DNA from: Agelaius tricolor | Taxonomy: Eukaryota > Chordata > Aves > Passeriformes > Icteridae | Direction of reading: 5' to 3' | Assembly: GCA_023055355.1 (NCBI GenBank) | Contig: JALJCS010000037.1 | Span: 4,030,001-4,094,000 of the forward strand | Length of the DNA stretch: 64,000 nucleotides | Part shown: positions 1 through 35,968 of the stretch, piece after piece | How the letters are laid out: each line of letters opens with the position of its first letter | Numbering within the stretch: position 1 is the stretch's first letter | Notes under the pieces: generated by a model | What the model was told of the DNA's origin: nothing | Databases searched by the model: none | What the model saw: the letters and a program-made list of their open reading frames with translations, nothing else | Made by a program: the position numbers and the translations under genes

Positions 1-420
1 GTCATGGCGGGGCCGGGCCGGGGCCGCCGCTCGCCCCGCGCCGCTGCCACGCGCCGCCGCCTCGCGCACACCCGGGGGGCGGGGCCGCCGCGCCACCGCC
101 CCCCCGCCGCCCCTCGGCCAATGGCGACCCGGGCCACCGCCCACCCGCGCCCGGCGGACCAATGGGAGCCCGCGCCGCTCTCGCGTCACTCCCGCGAACG
201 CCGCCGCCGCGGCCAATGTGCGCGCGGCGCGCCGCGGCCCGGGTCACGTGGGACGGGGCCCCGCGCGCGGGCGCGGGCAGCGCGGGCGCGGGAGGCGCGG
301 GCGGTGACGTCACGTTCGCGGGAAGCTCCGTGCCGGCGGCGGCGGGGGCGCGGCCGCGCTTAAAGGGACCGCAACCCCCCCCCGGGGCCGAACGGGGACA
401 GCGGGAACGGGGACAGGGCC
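1..420. promoter_or_regulatory. CpG-island promoter at the left edge, gene unidentified
   Basis: This stretch is extremely GC- and CpG-rich. It holds three CCAAT boxes (about 119-123, 160-164, 213-217), an E-box CACGTG at 245-250, a perfect CRE TGACGTCA at 305-312 and a TATA-like TTAAA near 360-364. A minus-strand ATG in good Kozak context sits at 5-3 and would begin a protein running off the left edge. A plus-strand ATG at 4 opens only a compositionally biased frame. CCAAT boxes 115-210 bp from the minus ATG, and the CRE plus TTAAA before position 390, would fit a bidirectional promoter. No downstream coding exon can be recognised, so the gene is not named. Confidence 0.6.
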
Positions 421-1060
421 GGGGACACCCCCGGGACCCCAGGAAGGGAACAGGGACACCCCAGGGCCTCGGAGCCCCGGCTGGCGTGCCGGTGGCACAT
501 GGCGGCGGCCCCGCTGCGTGGGAGCGCCCGCTCTGCCCGGCCCGGCCACCCCGCGCTGCCCCGACGGGCCCTGCGGGGGGGGAGCCGCGTCCCGGCCGGA
601 TCGGGCAGGGATCAGGGGGTCCGGAGCTGGGGACACCCACCGGGATCCCGGGGTGCAGCTCCCGGCCGTGCCCAGGACAGCCCGGCATTCCCAACCTCCC
701 GGGGCAGCCCGGAGAGCCGCGCTGCGCTTCGCTGGGCGGCCCCAAGGGGCTGTGCCCTGCCCGGGGACAGCGGCCAGGCCCAGCGGGGACAGCACAGAGA
801 CAGCACAGAGCTGTTGTGGGGTCGCCCCAAGAGCCTCCCCACCAGCGCAGGTACTGCCATAACTTCCAGCCATTCCAGCACTGGGGGGTTACTTCAGGAC
901 CTCTGAGGGTGTCACAGCAATTTTTTGGTTCAGATTTCAGCCCAGGGTGTCCTCTACGTCTTCATTCCTTCAGAAAACCCTCAAGATTTGTGGAATCCTT
1001 CTCCGAGGGCTGCTCCATCTGCTTATCCCCAGCCTGGATTGATCCCAGAGTTGCCCAGAC
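421..1060. other. Non-coding GC-rich stretch downstream of the left promoter
   Basis: No coding exon is recognised. Open frames here are low-complexity Pro/Gly/Arg translations of GC-rich DNA. A possible splice donor (GCAG then GTACTG) lies near 849, so a non-coding first exon ending there is conceivable but unsupported. Confidence 0.35.
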
Positions 1061-1077
1061 TCAGGTGCAGCTCCAGC

Positions 1078-1290
1078 ACTGGGCCTGGTTAAACCTCATG
1101 AGGTTCCCATGAGGTTGTCGAGCTTGCTTGAGCTTTTCCAAGTCCCTCTGGATGGCATCACATCCCTCAGATTTGTCACTTCACCCTCAGCTTGGTGTCA
1201 CCTGGCAGCCTGCAGAGGTTGCACTTGATCCCTTCATCTATATCATTAATAAAGATACTAAATTAAATTAAGAAGATGGGATTAAATGTG
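1078..1290 (-). mobile_element. CR1 LINE reverse-transcriptase fragment
   Basis: Read on the minus strand, this region gives a decayed piece of the CR1 reverse transcriptase, including DAIQRDLEKL and NLMRFNQA, which match the usual avian CR1 motifs after the FADD box. The plus-strand text about a few-residue 'ATCATTAATAAAGATA' stretch near 1240-1260 is the antisense of the same domain. It is broken by frameshifts and 5'-truncated, so inactive. Confidence 0.7.
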
Positions 1291-1984
1291 ACGTTAATGT
1301 AGGTTGTTATCTTTGGAACCCTCTGCCTCCTCTTGAAGAAGCATGATTTGGAAAAAATTAATTATTGGAAGGGCAAACCCTCCTTCCAAGCACTGCTTTG
1401 CTCCTACCAGAGCACGTGCCCTCAGGCAGCACAGGAAAGGAAAGGTTATGGGTCCTGTTCCAGGAGAACTCCCTGTAAGGAAAAGGAATCATTTTTCCAA
1501 CTGTTTCCAGCACTGCCAAGTGGAGGGAAACCCACACGGGACAGCCCTGACAGCAGGAGGCTGAACAGCTCCTGAGACTCTCAGGGCTCACTCCAGAGTG
1601 GGTTTCCAACACCAGGGGCACAAAGATTTTCAAAAGAGTTTAAGGTAGAGCTGCTGCAGAAGGGCCTGCCCTGCCTCAGGCACCCCAGGTGTTTGTGAGG
1701 CTTTTGTGGAACCCCTGCAAAGGCTCAGCTGGAAGGGACCCAACCCTCCCCTGGCACGGCAGCCAGGCTGGCTGGGGTGAGGATGGGATCCCCCAACCTC
1801 TGCAGCCCCCTCAGCCTCTGGCCACTCCACACAAGGGTTTTCTGCCCGTTCCTTACCAGAATTTGTGCCACACAAACCGTTGGAGACACTGGACTGGTTA
1901 CAGAGCACCAGGAGCCACACCTGACCTGTTCAGAGCATCCAAATTATTCCCTGCTTGAAACATGGTAACGTGGTCAATCCAACA

Positions 1985-2240
1985 AAGGAACCAGATAGAA
2001 CCACAGAATGTCCTGAACTGGGAGGGACCCACCAGGATCCCCCAGCCCAGCCCCTGTCCCTGCCCCGCCCCTGTCCCAGCAACCCCAGCCTGGGCATCCC
2101 TGGCAGCGCTGCCCAAAGGCTCCTGGAGCTCTGGCAGCCTCGGGGCCGTGCCCATTCCCTGGGGAGCCTGGGCAGTGCCAGCACCCTCTGGGGGAAGAAC
2201 CTTGCCCTGAGCTCCAGCCTGCCCTCAGCACGGCAAATCC
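1985..2240 (-). mobile_element. CR1 3'-end fragment, GC-rich subfamily
   Basis: This is the reverse complement of the same GC-rich CR1 tail seen in plus orientation at 23190-23690 and 30670-30970. The shared core includes CAGCGCTGCC and the GGGGCCGTGCCCATTCCC segment. It lies between the left promoter and RPL12. Confidence 0.65.
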
Positions 2241-2947
2241 CTGGAATTTCAGCTGTAATTCTCTTTTCTTCCTGGCTGCCTCAGAGCAAGGCCCTACAAT
2301 CAGCTGGGGGAAAACAAATCAAAGTTCAGAGCCTCAAACTCTGCTGGTTTTGACTCCATCAGCTGCACGTGGAGCTGGGGACAGGGAGAAAGGGGCCAGC
2401 CCAGGCCTGGAGCCCAGGCAGAGCTGCCCAAGGCACAGCCACACCAGGCAGGGACAGACACATCCCTGAGCTCCGGGGATTTTCCCATGGCTGGGAATAC
2501 CCAGGTCAGGCTTTGCTCAGCTTTGCTTTAGGAGTGAGGAGGGTGCAGCTCCCCTCCACAGACAGGGACACAGTGGCATGTTCTGGACAAATGGGGTCTG
2601 CCAGAGCTCATTATTTAATAAAAATGGGGTTTTCTGATCATGCCTTTCCCTCTGTCACTACAGCCCCGCTTCAGGCTCTGTGGCCCTCAAGTCACCAGGG
2701 CAGTGACCCAAAAATCATTAGGGAGCAAAGGACACAAATGGATTTTGTTTTGAATAAGCAAAGCTAAACCTTCTGCTCTCAGTCCTCAGCCTGTTTTTGA
2801 ACAGCCACACTTCCATCCCTGCCCCAATCCATCCAGAACAGGCACGGACACATCCCACCAAAGGTGCTGTATTTTAGAAGATAAGGAAAATTCCCAGCAT
2901 GGGACAGGAACAAATCAAACCAGGAAATGTTTGCAGACAACTGGGTC

Positions 2948-2953
2948 TTTATT
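2948..2953 (-). terminator. RPL12: RPL12 polyadenylation signal
   Basis: TTTATT on the plus strand reads AATAAA on the minus strand, about 66 bp beyond the RPL12 stop codon at 3021-3019. That gives the short 3' UTR usual for ribosomal-protein genes. Confidence 0.8.
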
Positions 2954-3018
2954 TTAGTATTTAAAGTGCTACAAAAAACTGAAGGAGCCTTCGTGTGGCA
3001 ACTTCCTTTTCTGCAGTC

Positions 3019-6133
<3,115 letters not shown>

Positions 6134-6204
6134 CGCGGCAGCGGATGGCGGGGATGGAGGCGGATGGAGGCGGATGGAGGCGGGAGCGCGAAACGAGGTC
6201 TCCC

Positions 6205-6252
6205 GCAGACAGCGAAAAGACAGGGGAGGTGGCGCGGGCCTATAATATACCC
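6205..6252 (-). promoter_or_regulatory. RPL12: RPL12 core promoter: TATA-like box and TOP-type initiator
   Basis: On the minus strand TATATTATA (plus 6241-6250) lies 25-30 bp upstream of a pyrimidine run CTTTTCGC (plus 6211-6218). That run resembles the 5' terminal oligopyrimidine start used by ribosomal-protein mRNAs and predicts mTOR-dependent translation. The start site is inferred. Confidence 0.6.
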
Positions 6253-6367
6253 GCCGAGATCTCGCGAGATGACAAGAAAGTGTAAGTAGCGGCCGAGATC
6301 TCGCGAGCGATGAAGATCGGGCTGTGGCGGGATCTCTGTAGATGTGTATTTGTATTTCTATATAATG

Positions 6368-6369
6368 AT

Positions 6370-6440
<71 letters not shown>
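6368..6440. repeat. GATA microsatellite between RPL12 and LRSAM1
   Basis: About 18 uninterrupted copies of GATA/TAGA lie between two divergent promoters. It is likely length-polymorphic. Each copy contains the core of a GATA-factor site. Confidence 0.95.
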
Positions 6441-6683
6441 CCCTGTTGCAAAACGCGGACTATGTGGAAGGGTGGTGTGGCACTGGCAGGAGTGCTCAGG
6501 GCACCGGTGGAGTCCCCTCCCCTGGAAGTGTCCAGGTGTCCAAGAAAGGCCTGGCCGTGGCGCTCAGCGCTCTGCGCTGGGGACGAGGCGCGCATCAGTC
6601 CCGGTGATCCCGGGGAATCTTTCCCATCCCGGACAGCTCCGGGATCCCGCGGCCGGGTGGGGCGGTCCTCCGGCCGCCAGGGG

Positions 6684-6800
6684 GCGCTCTGGGGCGGAGC
6701 GCTCTGGGGCGGAGCGCTCTGGGGCGGAGCGCTCTGGGGCGGAGCGCTCTGGGGCGGAGCGCTCTGGGGCGGAGCGCTCTGGGGCGGGGCGCTCTGGGCG
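6684..6800. repeat. 15-bp GC-box array in the LRSAM1 promoter
   Basis: Eight GCGCTCT blocks are spaced exactly 15 bp apart (6684, 6699 and so on to 6789). Each is followed by GGGGCGG, a consensus Sp1/KLF GC box. The array ends just upstream of the CACGTGA E-box near 6813 and the first LRSAM1 exon. Confidence 0.9.
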
Positions 6801-6804
6801 GGGC

Positions 6805-7174
6805 CGCTGATCACGTGAGCCGGCGGTGAGGCGGCGATGGCGGCACCGAGCGGTGAGCGGGGCTGGGCTGGGCTGGGGGGACCCGCTGGGGGACACTGGG
6901 GCTGCGCCGGCCGGCACCGGGCACCGCGCCTCGGGGGTGCTCCTCGGAAGGGTCCGGAGCAGGCGGTGCCCGGAGCTGCGCGGTGTCCGCCGTGGAGCAA
7001 GCGCTGCCCTCGCTCACTCTCCTGCTCTCCTCAGGTGTCGGGCCGGTGCCCGAGGGCTGCGAGCCACAATCCCGGCTCAGTCCTTCATCCTTCCGAGGTT
7101 CTGGGCCTTCGGGCACGGAACGGCGCTGTTCTGGCTGAGGGAAGGGTGAAGAAGACGAGGATCTTGGAAGCTGT
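6805..7174 (+). promoter_or_regulatory. LRSAM1: LRSAM1 promoter and 5' non-coding exons (inferred)
   Basis: A CpG-rich start region contains an E-box and a YY1-like GATGGCGGC at 6836-6844. It is followed by a strong donor (GCG then GTGAGC at 6853). A matching acceptor CTCCTCAG ends at 7034, and a donor GTGAGC begins at 7175. This gives two small 5' UTR exons, about 6810-6852 and 7035-7174. Splicing them joins an upstream ATG at 6837 to a 39-codon reading frame ending in TGA at 7136-7138. The link to LRSAM1 rests on orientation and on the known presence of 5' non-coding exons in mammalian LRSAM1. Confidence 0.55.
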
Positions 7175-7444
7175 GTGAGCCTGGGAGGGGGAGCCGCAGA
7201 GAGAAGAAGAGAAGAATAGTGATGGTGAGGGAAAAGAAGGACTGAGAGGCAGAGCTGGACTGGTGAAAACGAGCGGAGATTTGTTCCAGGGCAGGCTCAG
7301 GCTGTGGCAGGGCTGGCAGCTCCAGCACAGAGAGCAAACGATGCAGGACAGTGAGCTCCAGAGCTGCAGTTCGGCTGCTGCCTCCTCTGGGCCTGTTCCA
7401 GGTCCTGCAGGGCTGGCTGGTGACACCCTGTGAGACAGCCAGAG

Positions 7445-7645
7445 CAGCCTGTGCCTGCCTGATGACACCTCTGTCACACAGCCAGAGCAGCCTGTGCCTG
7501 CCTGGTGACACCTCTGTCACAGCCAGAGCAGCCTGTGCCTGCCTGGTGACACCTCTGTCACAGCCAGAGCAGCCTGTGCCTGCCTGGTGACACCTCTGTC
7601 ACACAGCCAGAGCAGCCTGTGCCTGCCTGGTGACACCTCTGTCCC
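7445..7645. repeat. 41-43-bp minisatellite
   Basis: About five copies of a unit containing GCCTGTGCCTGCCTGGTGAC and a CTGTCACA(CA)GCCAGAGCA segment. The repeat keeps frames open on both strands. It lies in the LRSAM1 5' intron. Confidence 0.9.
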
Positions 7646-7997
7646 CCAGGGCCAGCAGCATCTCCAGGAGCCACCCAGACACTGGCTCAGTGCTGCCTCA
7701 CTGTGCTCCCAAGTGTGTTTTCCCAGACTAAATAAAAATTCTTTTCTTTCCACACCCTCTCCTTGTCTTGTTACAGTGCCCAGATGGATTTATGGTGTCC
7801 AGAATTTTTTGAAAATTGGGGCTTCTCCCAGAGCTGTGTTGCTGTGTTTGAATTACATTTGTTAGTAAAATGAAATGTTTGGTTTTATTTTGCTGGCATC
7901 ACCCCAACAGCTGCAGACTGGGAAACACCCAGAAAACATTCTGTGCCCTTCCTGAGAGTGTGTGTGGCTGCTCCTCAGGCAGAGCAGGGGGCAGGGG

Positions 7998-8315
7998 GAT
8001 CAGGATTTGGTGTCCCTGGGTGCTCACTGCCTGCAGGGATCACTGGGATCAGGATTTGGTGTCCCTGGGTGCTCACTGCCTGCAGGGATCACTGGGATCA
8101 GGATTTGGTGTCCCTGGGTGCTCACTGCCTGCAGGGATCACTGGGATCAGGATTTGGTGTCCCTGGGTGCTCACTACCTGCAGGGATCACTGGGATCAGG
8201 ATTTGGTGTCCCTGGGTGCTCACTGCCTGCAGGGATCAGGATTTGGTGTCCCTGGGTGCTCACTGCCTGCAGGGATCAGGATTTGGTGTCCCTGGGTGCT
8301 CACTGCCTGCAGGGT
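7998..8315. repeat. 40/49-bp minisatellite
   Basis: Seven copies of a unit built on GGGATCAGGATTTGGTGTCC and GGTGCTCACTGCCTGCAG. The first copies are 49 bp and the last two about 40 bp, having lost the ATCACTGG linker. It lies in the LRSAM1 5' intron. Confidence 0.9.
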
Positions 8316-8319
8316 GGAT

Positions 8320-10150
8320 GCTGGCCTGGGCACTTACAGGCAGTTTTTTCAGTAATTTAATAAATAAAAATTACATCAGGTAGTGGTCACATGCCAAGGG
8401 CCTTTTTCACTCCTGGCTGCTGAGTTTGATGTGTCTTCACTAAAGCAAATTTCCACTTTTGGGAGCTGTTCAATCCATGTAACAAATCTCTCTGATGCTT
8501 CATCTTGTGAGCCCTGGTATGATTCTTTTCCTGTTCACTGTCTGCCCTTCATGTCTTTATCCATTTTCTTGGGTAAAAACTGAAGATTTCCCACTGTCCC
8601 TTGACCAGTGAGGTCTGGCTGGAATAGGGAAGGGTGAGGTGGGACTGGGGCATGCAGAAATGCTCAGCAGGCTTGAACATGGTCACCAATTCAAGGTTAT
8701 CCTGTTGCAGGCACCTTTGCCTCCTGCTTTCTCATCTTGAAATCTCCTTTTGTTTGTGCCTCTGATGCCTTGCCCTTGGTTCTGCATTTCCCTGACAGTG
8801 AGCTTCCCTTCCTGCTCAATGCTTTGAGTTCTCCTGGGAGCTGGCTCTGAGCAGCCTTTCAGTCATCTGAACTGGTTAAAGAGGCAGAAATTGGGATGGC
8901 AGGGAAGGAGCCACAGAACTGCTGGAGATGAGTTTGGAGCTCCTGCTGTGGCCCATGGCTTGTCCCTGTGAGTGCTGTGACAGCAGGACAGTGACTCAGG
9001 ACGTCTCTGCCTCCTTGTTCCTGCAGGGAAAGGAAGAGGGATGAATTATTTTACTTTTACAGTGAGGGTTTATCTCTGTAAAGGTTTTACAGAGGTTTTG
9101 GCAGAGCTCTCCCTGCTCAGGGAACCTCTCTGGCTGGATGCTGTGAGGAGCTGCTCCCCAGGAGCCTTTGGGGCCAGTTTGCAGACACAGAGCTGGCAGA
9201 GCCCCAGCACTTGATGTGCAGCACTGAGCTCCACTGAGCCCTGAGCTCAGTGTAGCTGTGCCAGTAACTCCCCACTGGTGAAGCAGTGCCTCTTCTGTGC
9301 TGGTTTTTAATTGCTTGGGGATTTTGAGTGTTTAAAAAGTCACTGCAAGTGTTTAAAATGTTCTCCCTGTTCAGGGCTCGCTGTTGCCCCCCTGCTCTTC
9401 CCTAACTCCCAGCCTGACCTCCCAGCCAGATCCCTCTGGGAGCCCCTTTCAGCTGCAGCCCCAGCTCAGGCTCTTTGTGCTGTGCCCATTTGTGCCCCTG
9501 GTCCTATGCAGCCACAATAAACTCCTTTTGCTCCTTGATGTCATTGCCCTCATCTCTTTTCCAGCATCCCCTCTGGTACCACCTCCTTACCAGCTGCTCT
9601 CCCCATTCCTTGTCCAGCCACAGCTTTCTGCCTTTCCCTCCAGATCTGCCAACAGCTCCTTTTCCTCCCCTGCTGGGTCAGAGCCCTGTCCTAGAGCTGC
9701 CTGGTGTCTGTTCCCCTCAGCCACTGCACTCCTGATTCCACCTTTTGGCATCTTCCTGCACCCAGCCTTTCCTCTCTTAGTTTCAACTTCTCTTCCCTCA
9801 CACTTGAACCAACTGGAATCCTTGCTCTCAGCTCTTTGTTATTGTGCCAGAATTGACTTTGAGTTTCAATAATTTGGGTTTTATCCCTGCTACTTGATTT
9901 CTTGATACAGCTTTTTAATTTTTAATTCCTGGAGTGGACCTTGCATTTCTCTGATCCTCAGCAACCTTTCTGTGCCTATCTCAGGGGTGACCCAGACAAC
10001 CAACCCTTCTCAGACCTCAGCAGGGCTTGAGTGCTGCCTCATGTTTGTACTTCCCTGTGCTGGAACTGCCTGTGGCATCCAGCTAAACAAAGATTTTTTT
10101 TTTTTTTTCATGACTGACACAATTATTTTCCTTTTAATTTTTTCCCCAAC
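8320..10150. other. LRSAM1 5' intron sequence, nothing recognised
   Basis: This stretch lies upstream of the first coding exon. I see no conserved exon, RNA gene or clear mobile element. It contains only a short T-run near 10093 and an AATAAA-type hexamer near 9515 with no supporting exon. Confidence 0.4.
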
Positions 10151-10256
10151 TCATTAGGTCCCAGTTGTGCAGCCCAGGCTCCCCAGCAAACACAGAGCCC
10201 AGGACCCCTCAGCCTTTCTCTGCAGTGACCATCTGTGCCCCTGGACAGGGCTGAAG

Positions 10257-32636
<22,380 letters not shown>

Positions 32637-33413
32637 GCCGGCCCGGAGGCACCGGCCCCGCTCCGGGCTGTTCCCGCTGCCGCTCATGTCCCTCGAACAG
32701 CCCACGGCCGGCACTGCCCTTCCCGTGCCCGGCCCCGCGCTGGGAGCCCCGCATCCCCCTCCCAGCTTCCCGGGGCTCCTTCAGTGAATCCCTTCCTGCT
32801 GCCCGCCCTGCGTCCCAGTGCCTGGGTGACAAACCGGGCGTAGCTGCGGCTCCTCCTCTCTGGCAGAGGTGTTTGCTGTCAGAAAGGCCCCGGGGGCTCA
32901 CAGGGACACGGGGAGTGCTTCCAGCACGGAGGGAGGGGAATTTCCCGTGGGAGCATTCGGTCAGGACGTGCCGTTCTTGGTGTGCTCACACTGCCGTGCA
33001 CCTCTGTCATGCCAAAGGTCTGGGGCTTCGCCTCTGGAGCCCCACAGGAGCTGTCTGGGTCTGCAGCCTCAGGCAGGCAGAGCCAGGAGCTCCCCAGCCC
33101 CCAGTTCCTGCTCCGGTGGGAGGGGAGAGAGTAACACCCCCGGGACTGGAGGGACCTGCCCTGGCCCGGGGAGCCCGTGGGGGTCCCTCATCCTCAAAGC
33201 AGGCAGGCAGAAAATGCTGCTGCCAGTGGACAGCACTGGGGCAGGGCTGGGGCTGTGCCCAGCTCAGGACCACGATGCCTCTGCACTGGGGGGTGGGCAC
33301 TGCTCCACTGTCATTGATTAGTAACAATTCCTGTCTGCCCTCGGCTCTTGACCCTGAAATATAGAAAAGCTGCCACGAGCCTTGTCCCACCACAGCCTTG
33401 CCCAGGAGCAGCC

Positions 33414-33419
33414 ATTAAA
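33414..33419 (+). terminator. LRSAM1: LRSAM1 polyadenylation signal (candidate)
   Basis: ATTAAA lies about 780 bp after the stop codon and is the first good hexamer downstream. It is followed by a GT-rich stretch (GGTTTCTGCTGGGGGTGTTT). Confidence 0.55.
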
Positions 33420-33439
33420 TGCAGCTGGTTTCTGCTGGG

Positions 33440-35024
33440 GGTGTTTGCTGCCTCTTTCCTTCTGCAGGGGGGGTGGCTGGAGCAGGGACGGGGCCACCAG
33501 CCCATGCCCGGCTGTCCCAGTGTCACCTCCTCCTTCTCATCTTCTTGTCAGAGAAGAATTTGAGGCTCTGGGCCTCCTCCCAGGGTGTTGCTCATCGTGG
33601 AGCTGCCCCAGGGATGTCCAGGCAGGGGAGACCTTGGACCCTGCGCTTGGGTTGCCTCACATGAGCTGCCCCATGCAGAACATCCCTGTGGGACACGTGT
33701 GCGGCCTCGTGGAGGTGCCCAGTGCCACCAGTGTCCTGGGGACGTGCCACTGCACCAGGGCCGGGCCTTGGGAACACTCTGGGGATGTTTTTCCAGCCTC
33801 TGTTTTCACGCTTTGCTGCTGCTGCCCATCAGAGCAGGCAGGTCCTGTGGGGAGGGGCAAGGGGCTGCAGCAGGAGCGGCTGGGGCTGGGATGGAGGAGG
33901 GGAGCCCTGGGGCGGTGCCCGCATGAGGGCAGGGAGGGTCGTGGAGCAGCAGCCTCACTCCTCCCTGCTCCCCCTCCCTCGGCATTCCCTGGGGTCAGGG
34001 AGGAGGAGGGAGTCACAAGCCCTGGCCTTAGGGAGGGGTAGGGAGAGGGGATCCAGCCCTCCAAGGAGCCCCCCCTGCGCCTCCTCCCCAGGGGCACTCA
34101 GAGACCACACGGGGACCCCGCGGGTCCGGCCAGAGAGGGGGGAGAGCCCCGAGAGCTGCCCCGACACCCGGCCGGCAGCAGCGATGCTGCAACAACCCCT
34201 CCATCCCCTCTGCCCCCATCCCACCGCCCCCTCCATCCCCTCTGCCCCCCGTCCCACGGCTCCCTCCATCCCCACCGCCCCCTCCATCCCGGCCGGTGGC
34301 CGCCGGGCCGTGCCGGGGGTGGCGGGGGGTGACAGGAGCTCAGGGCAAGGTCCGCTCGGGGACAATGAAGAGGAGCCAGCGCTTCCCGAGCGCCGGCAGT
34401 GCCGGGCTGCGCTTCATCGCCAGGGCCAGCACGGCCCCACTGCAGGGACAGCTCCGCTCAGCCACGGGGCGCACAAAACAGCTGGAGCATCAGCCAGGAC
34501 TCCGGGCACTTTCTGGGACTCCGAGGAAAAGTAAAATAAAAATTTAAAAAGCTCCCTTCGGCTCCAACCAGCCCCAGCCGTGCCGGGCAATCGGGGGCTG
34601 CAGCCCCGTCCATCTCTGGAGCCCCGAGGTGGCCGTGCCGGTGGCCGGGGCCACATCCTGCACCGGGTGACAAACAGACCCCAGGGCTGGTGGGAAATGG
34701 GTGCTGCTGCACCCAGTGCTCAGCTGGTCCTAGAGTTCATTAACAGCGATAGAAACCGTGCTTGGGAAGTGCTAAGAACATGATGGATTTGGAACGGGAA
34801 AAGGGAAAGAGCAGCAGGTGTTTAGGGGCAGCAGCTCTGCGGTGGAGGTGGAGCGTTCCCTGTTCCCTGTTCCCGGTGCCGCTCCAGCGCCCGCCGAGCA
34901 CCCTGGGGCCAGGCTGAAGTTCAGCGGGGGCGGCGGCCCCGGCCCCCTCAGCCCTCCCCGGGCTCGGCCACCGCCGCCCCCCGCCTTCAAAAGCGGCGAG
35001 GCCGGGCCGTGCCCGCGGAGCGCG
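33440..35024. other. LRSAM1-RING intergenic region
   Basis: No conserved exon is recognised. It includes a C-rich pentamer-like patch (about 34195-34290, CCATCCCCTCTGCCCCC-type) and rising CpG density from 34850 as the promoter of the 35025 gene. Open frames here do not resemble known proteins. Confidence 0.45.
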
Positions 35025-35552
35025 ATGGCAGCGGGGCCCGAGCCCGGCCGGGAGTGCGGCATCTGCTACGAGGCGTACTGGGGTGCCGGGGGCGGCCCGC
35101 AGCAGCTGCCGTGCCGCCACTCGCTGTGCCAGCGCTGCCTCCGCAGGCTCGTGTGCCGCGCCGCCAGCGTGGCCTTCGTCAGCTGCCCCTTCTGCAGGAT
35201 GGTGACGCTGCTGCCCGAGCCGGCCCCGGCCGCCACAGCGGAGCCGGGAGAGCGGCAGCCGGAGAACGGCGGCGATGCCCCTCCGGACCCCGGCCAGGGC
35301 TCGTCGCGCTCGGTGGCCGCGCTGTGCTCGTCCCACGCCCCCGTGTTCGCCGTGAGCAGCTCGGTGTCCCCCTGCGGCCTCCGCCGCGGCTCCGAGGCCC
35401 CCCACGCCTTCGTGCTGGGGCTGCTGGGCCGGGGGCTGCTGCTGGACACGCAGCCCCCGCTGGCCTCCATGGAGAACCTGCGCCTCGGCTTCGCCGCCGG
35501 CATCCTCGTGCTCATCGTCTCCACCTTCTTCCTGCTCGTCTTCCTCAAGTAG
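35025..35552 (+). CDS. Intronless RING-HC ubiquitin ligase with C-terminal membrane anchor (RNF183/RNF152-like)
   Basis: A single uninterrupted frame of 175 residues. The RING finger sits at 11-57: C11, C14, C30, H32, C35, C38, C54, C57 (ECGICYEAYW, LPCRHSLCQRCL, SCPFCR), a C3HC4 pattern. A Pro/Ala/Ser-rich middle is followed by a hydrophobic stretch at about 154-174 (FAAGILVLIVSTFFLLVFL) ending in a single Lys, so the protein should be tail-anchored with the RING in the cytosol. Short intronless RING proteins with a C-terminal transmembrane helix include RNF183, RNF152, RNF182 and RNF186. RNF183 is near FKBP15 in human, which favours it, but residue similarity outside the RING is too weak for me to fix the symbol. 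High GC and CpG content mark it as a CpG-island gene. The ATG is the first in frame. Confidence 0.85.
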   Translation: MAAGPEPGRECGICYEAYWGAGGGPQQLPCRHSLCQRCLRRLVCRAASVAFVSCPFCRMVTLLPEPAPAATAEPGERQPENGGDAPPDPGQGSSRSVAALCSSHAPVFAVSSSVSPCGLRRGSEAPHAFVLGLLGRGLLLDTQPPLASMENLRLGFAAGILVLIVSTFFLLVFLK

Positions 35553-35962
35553 GTCCGCATGGCGGAGCGGGGCTCCCAGCCCGGTGGATGGAGCCGGTTA
35601 TGGATCAGGGCTCATCACCCGCCTGGATCCAGCCCTGGGGCCCGCAGGACGCTCGGCTGCCCCGCACGAGAGCCCCCGGCCATCAGACTCTTTAACAATT
35701 AACTTATTACAGCGCTTTCCTGCCCCGGGGCCCGGCTGTGCTCTCGCTCCCTCCCGAAGGCCCCGGGCCCGCTCGGCGGGAGGCGCCGTGTGGGGCCGCG
35801 GGCCCGGCGGGCTGAGGGGCGGGAGGGTCCCGCAGCGCTGCCCGGAGCCGAAGCTGTTCCAAGGCGACTCCAAGGCCTTTGCCGGCAGGAGAGAGCCCGG
35901 AGCGGTGCCCGCAGAGCGAGGAGGCAGCCGGGGACGGGCTCGGCCTCTCAGAGACACCAGAC

Positions 35963-35968
35963 ATTAAA
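35963..35968 (+). terminator. Polyadenylation signal for the RING gene (candidate)
   Basis: ATTAAA lies about 410 bp beyond the stop codon at 35552, with no better hexamer before it on the plus strand. Confidence 0.4.

Noticed and set aside
1..420. HSPA5 (GRP78) promoter
   Set aside because: The three CCAAT boxes and CRE suggested it, but no CCAAT-N9-CCACG stress element is present and no HSPA5 exon follows.
162..1112. 316-residue plus-strand frame in the left CpG island
   Set aside because: Its composition follows GC content, it contains no known motif, and it runs into a CR1 fragment.
7870..8383. Three overlapping plus-strand repeat proteins (GAHCLQG, WCPWVLTACR)
   Set aside because: All three frames are open only because a 49-bp repeat lacks stops; this is intron sequence.
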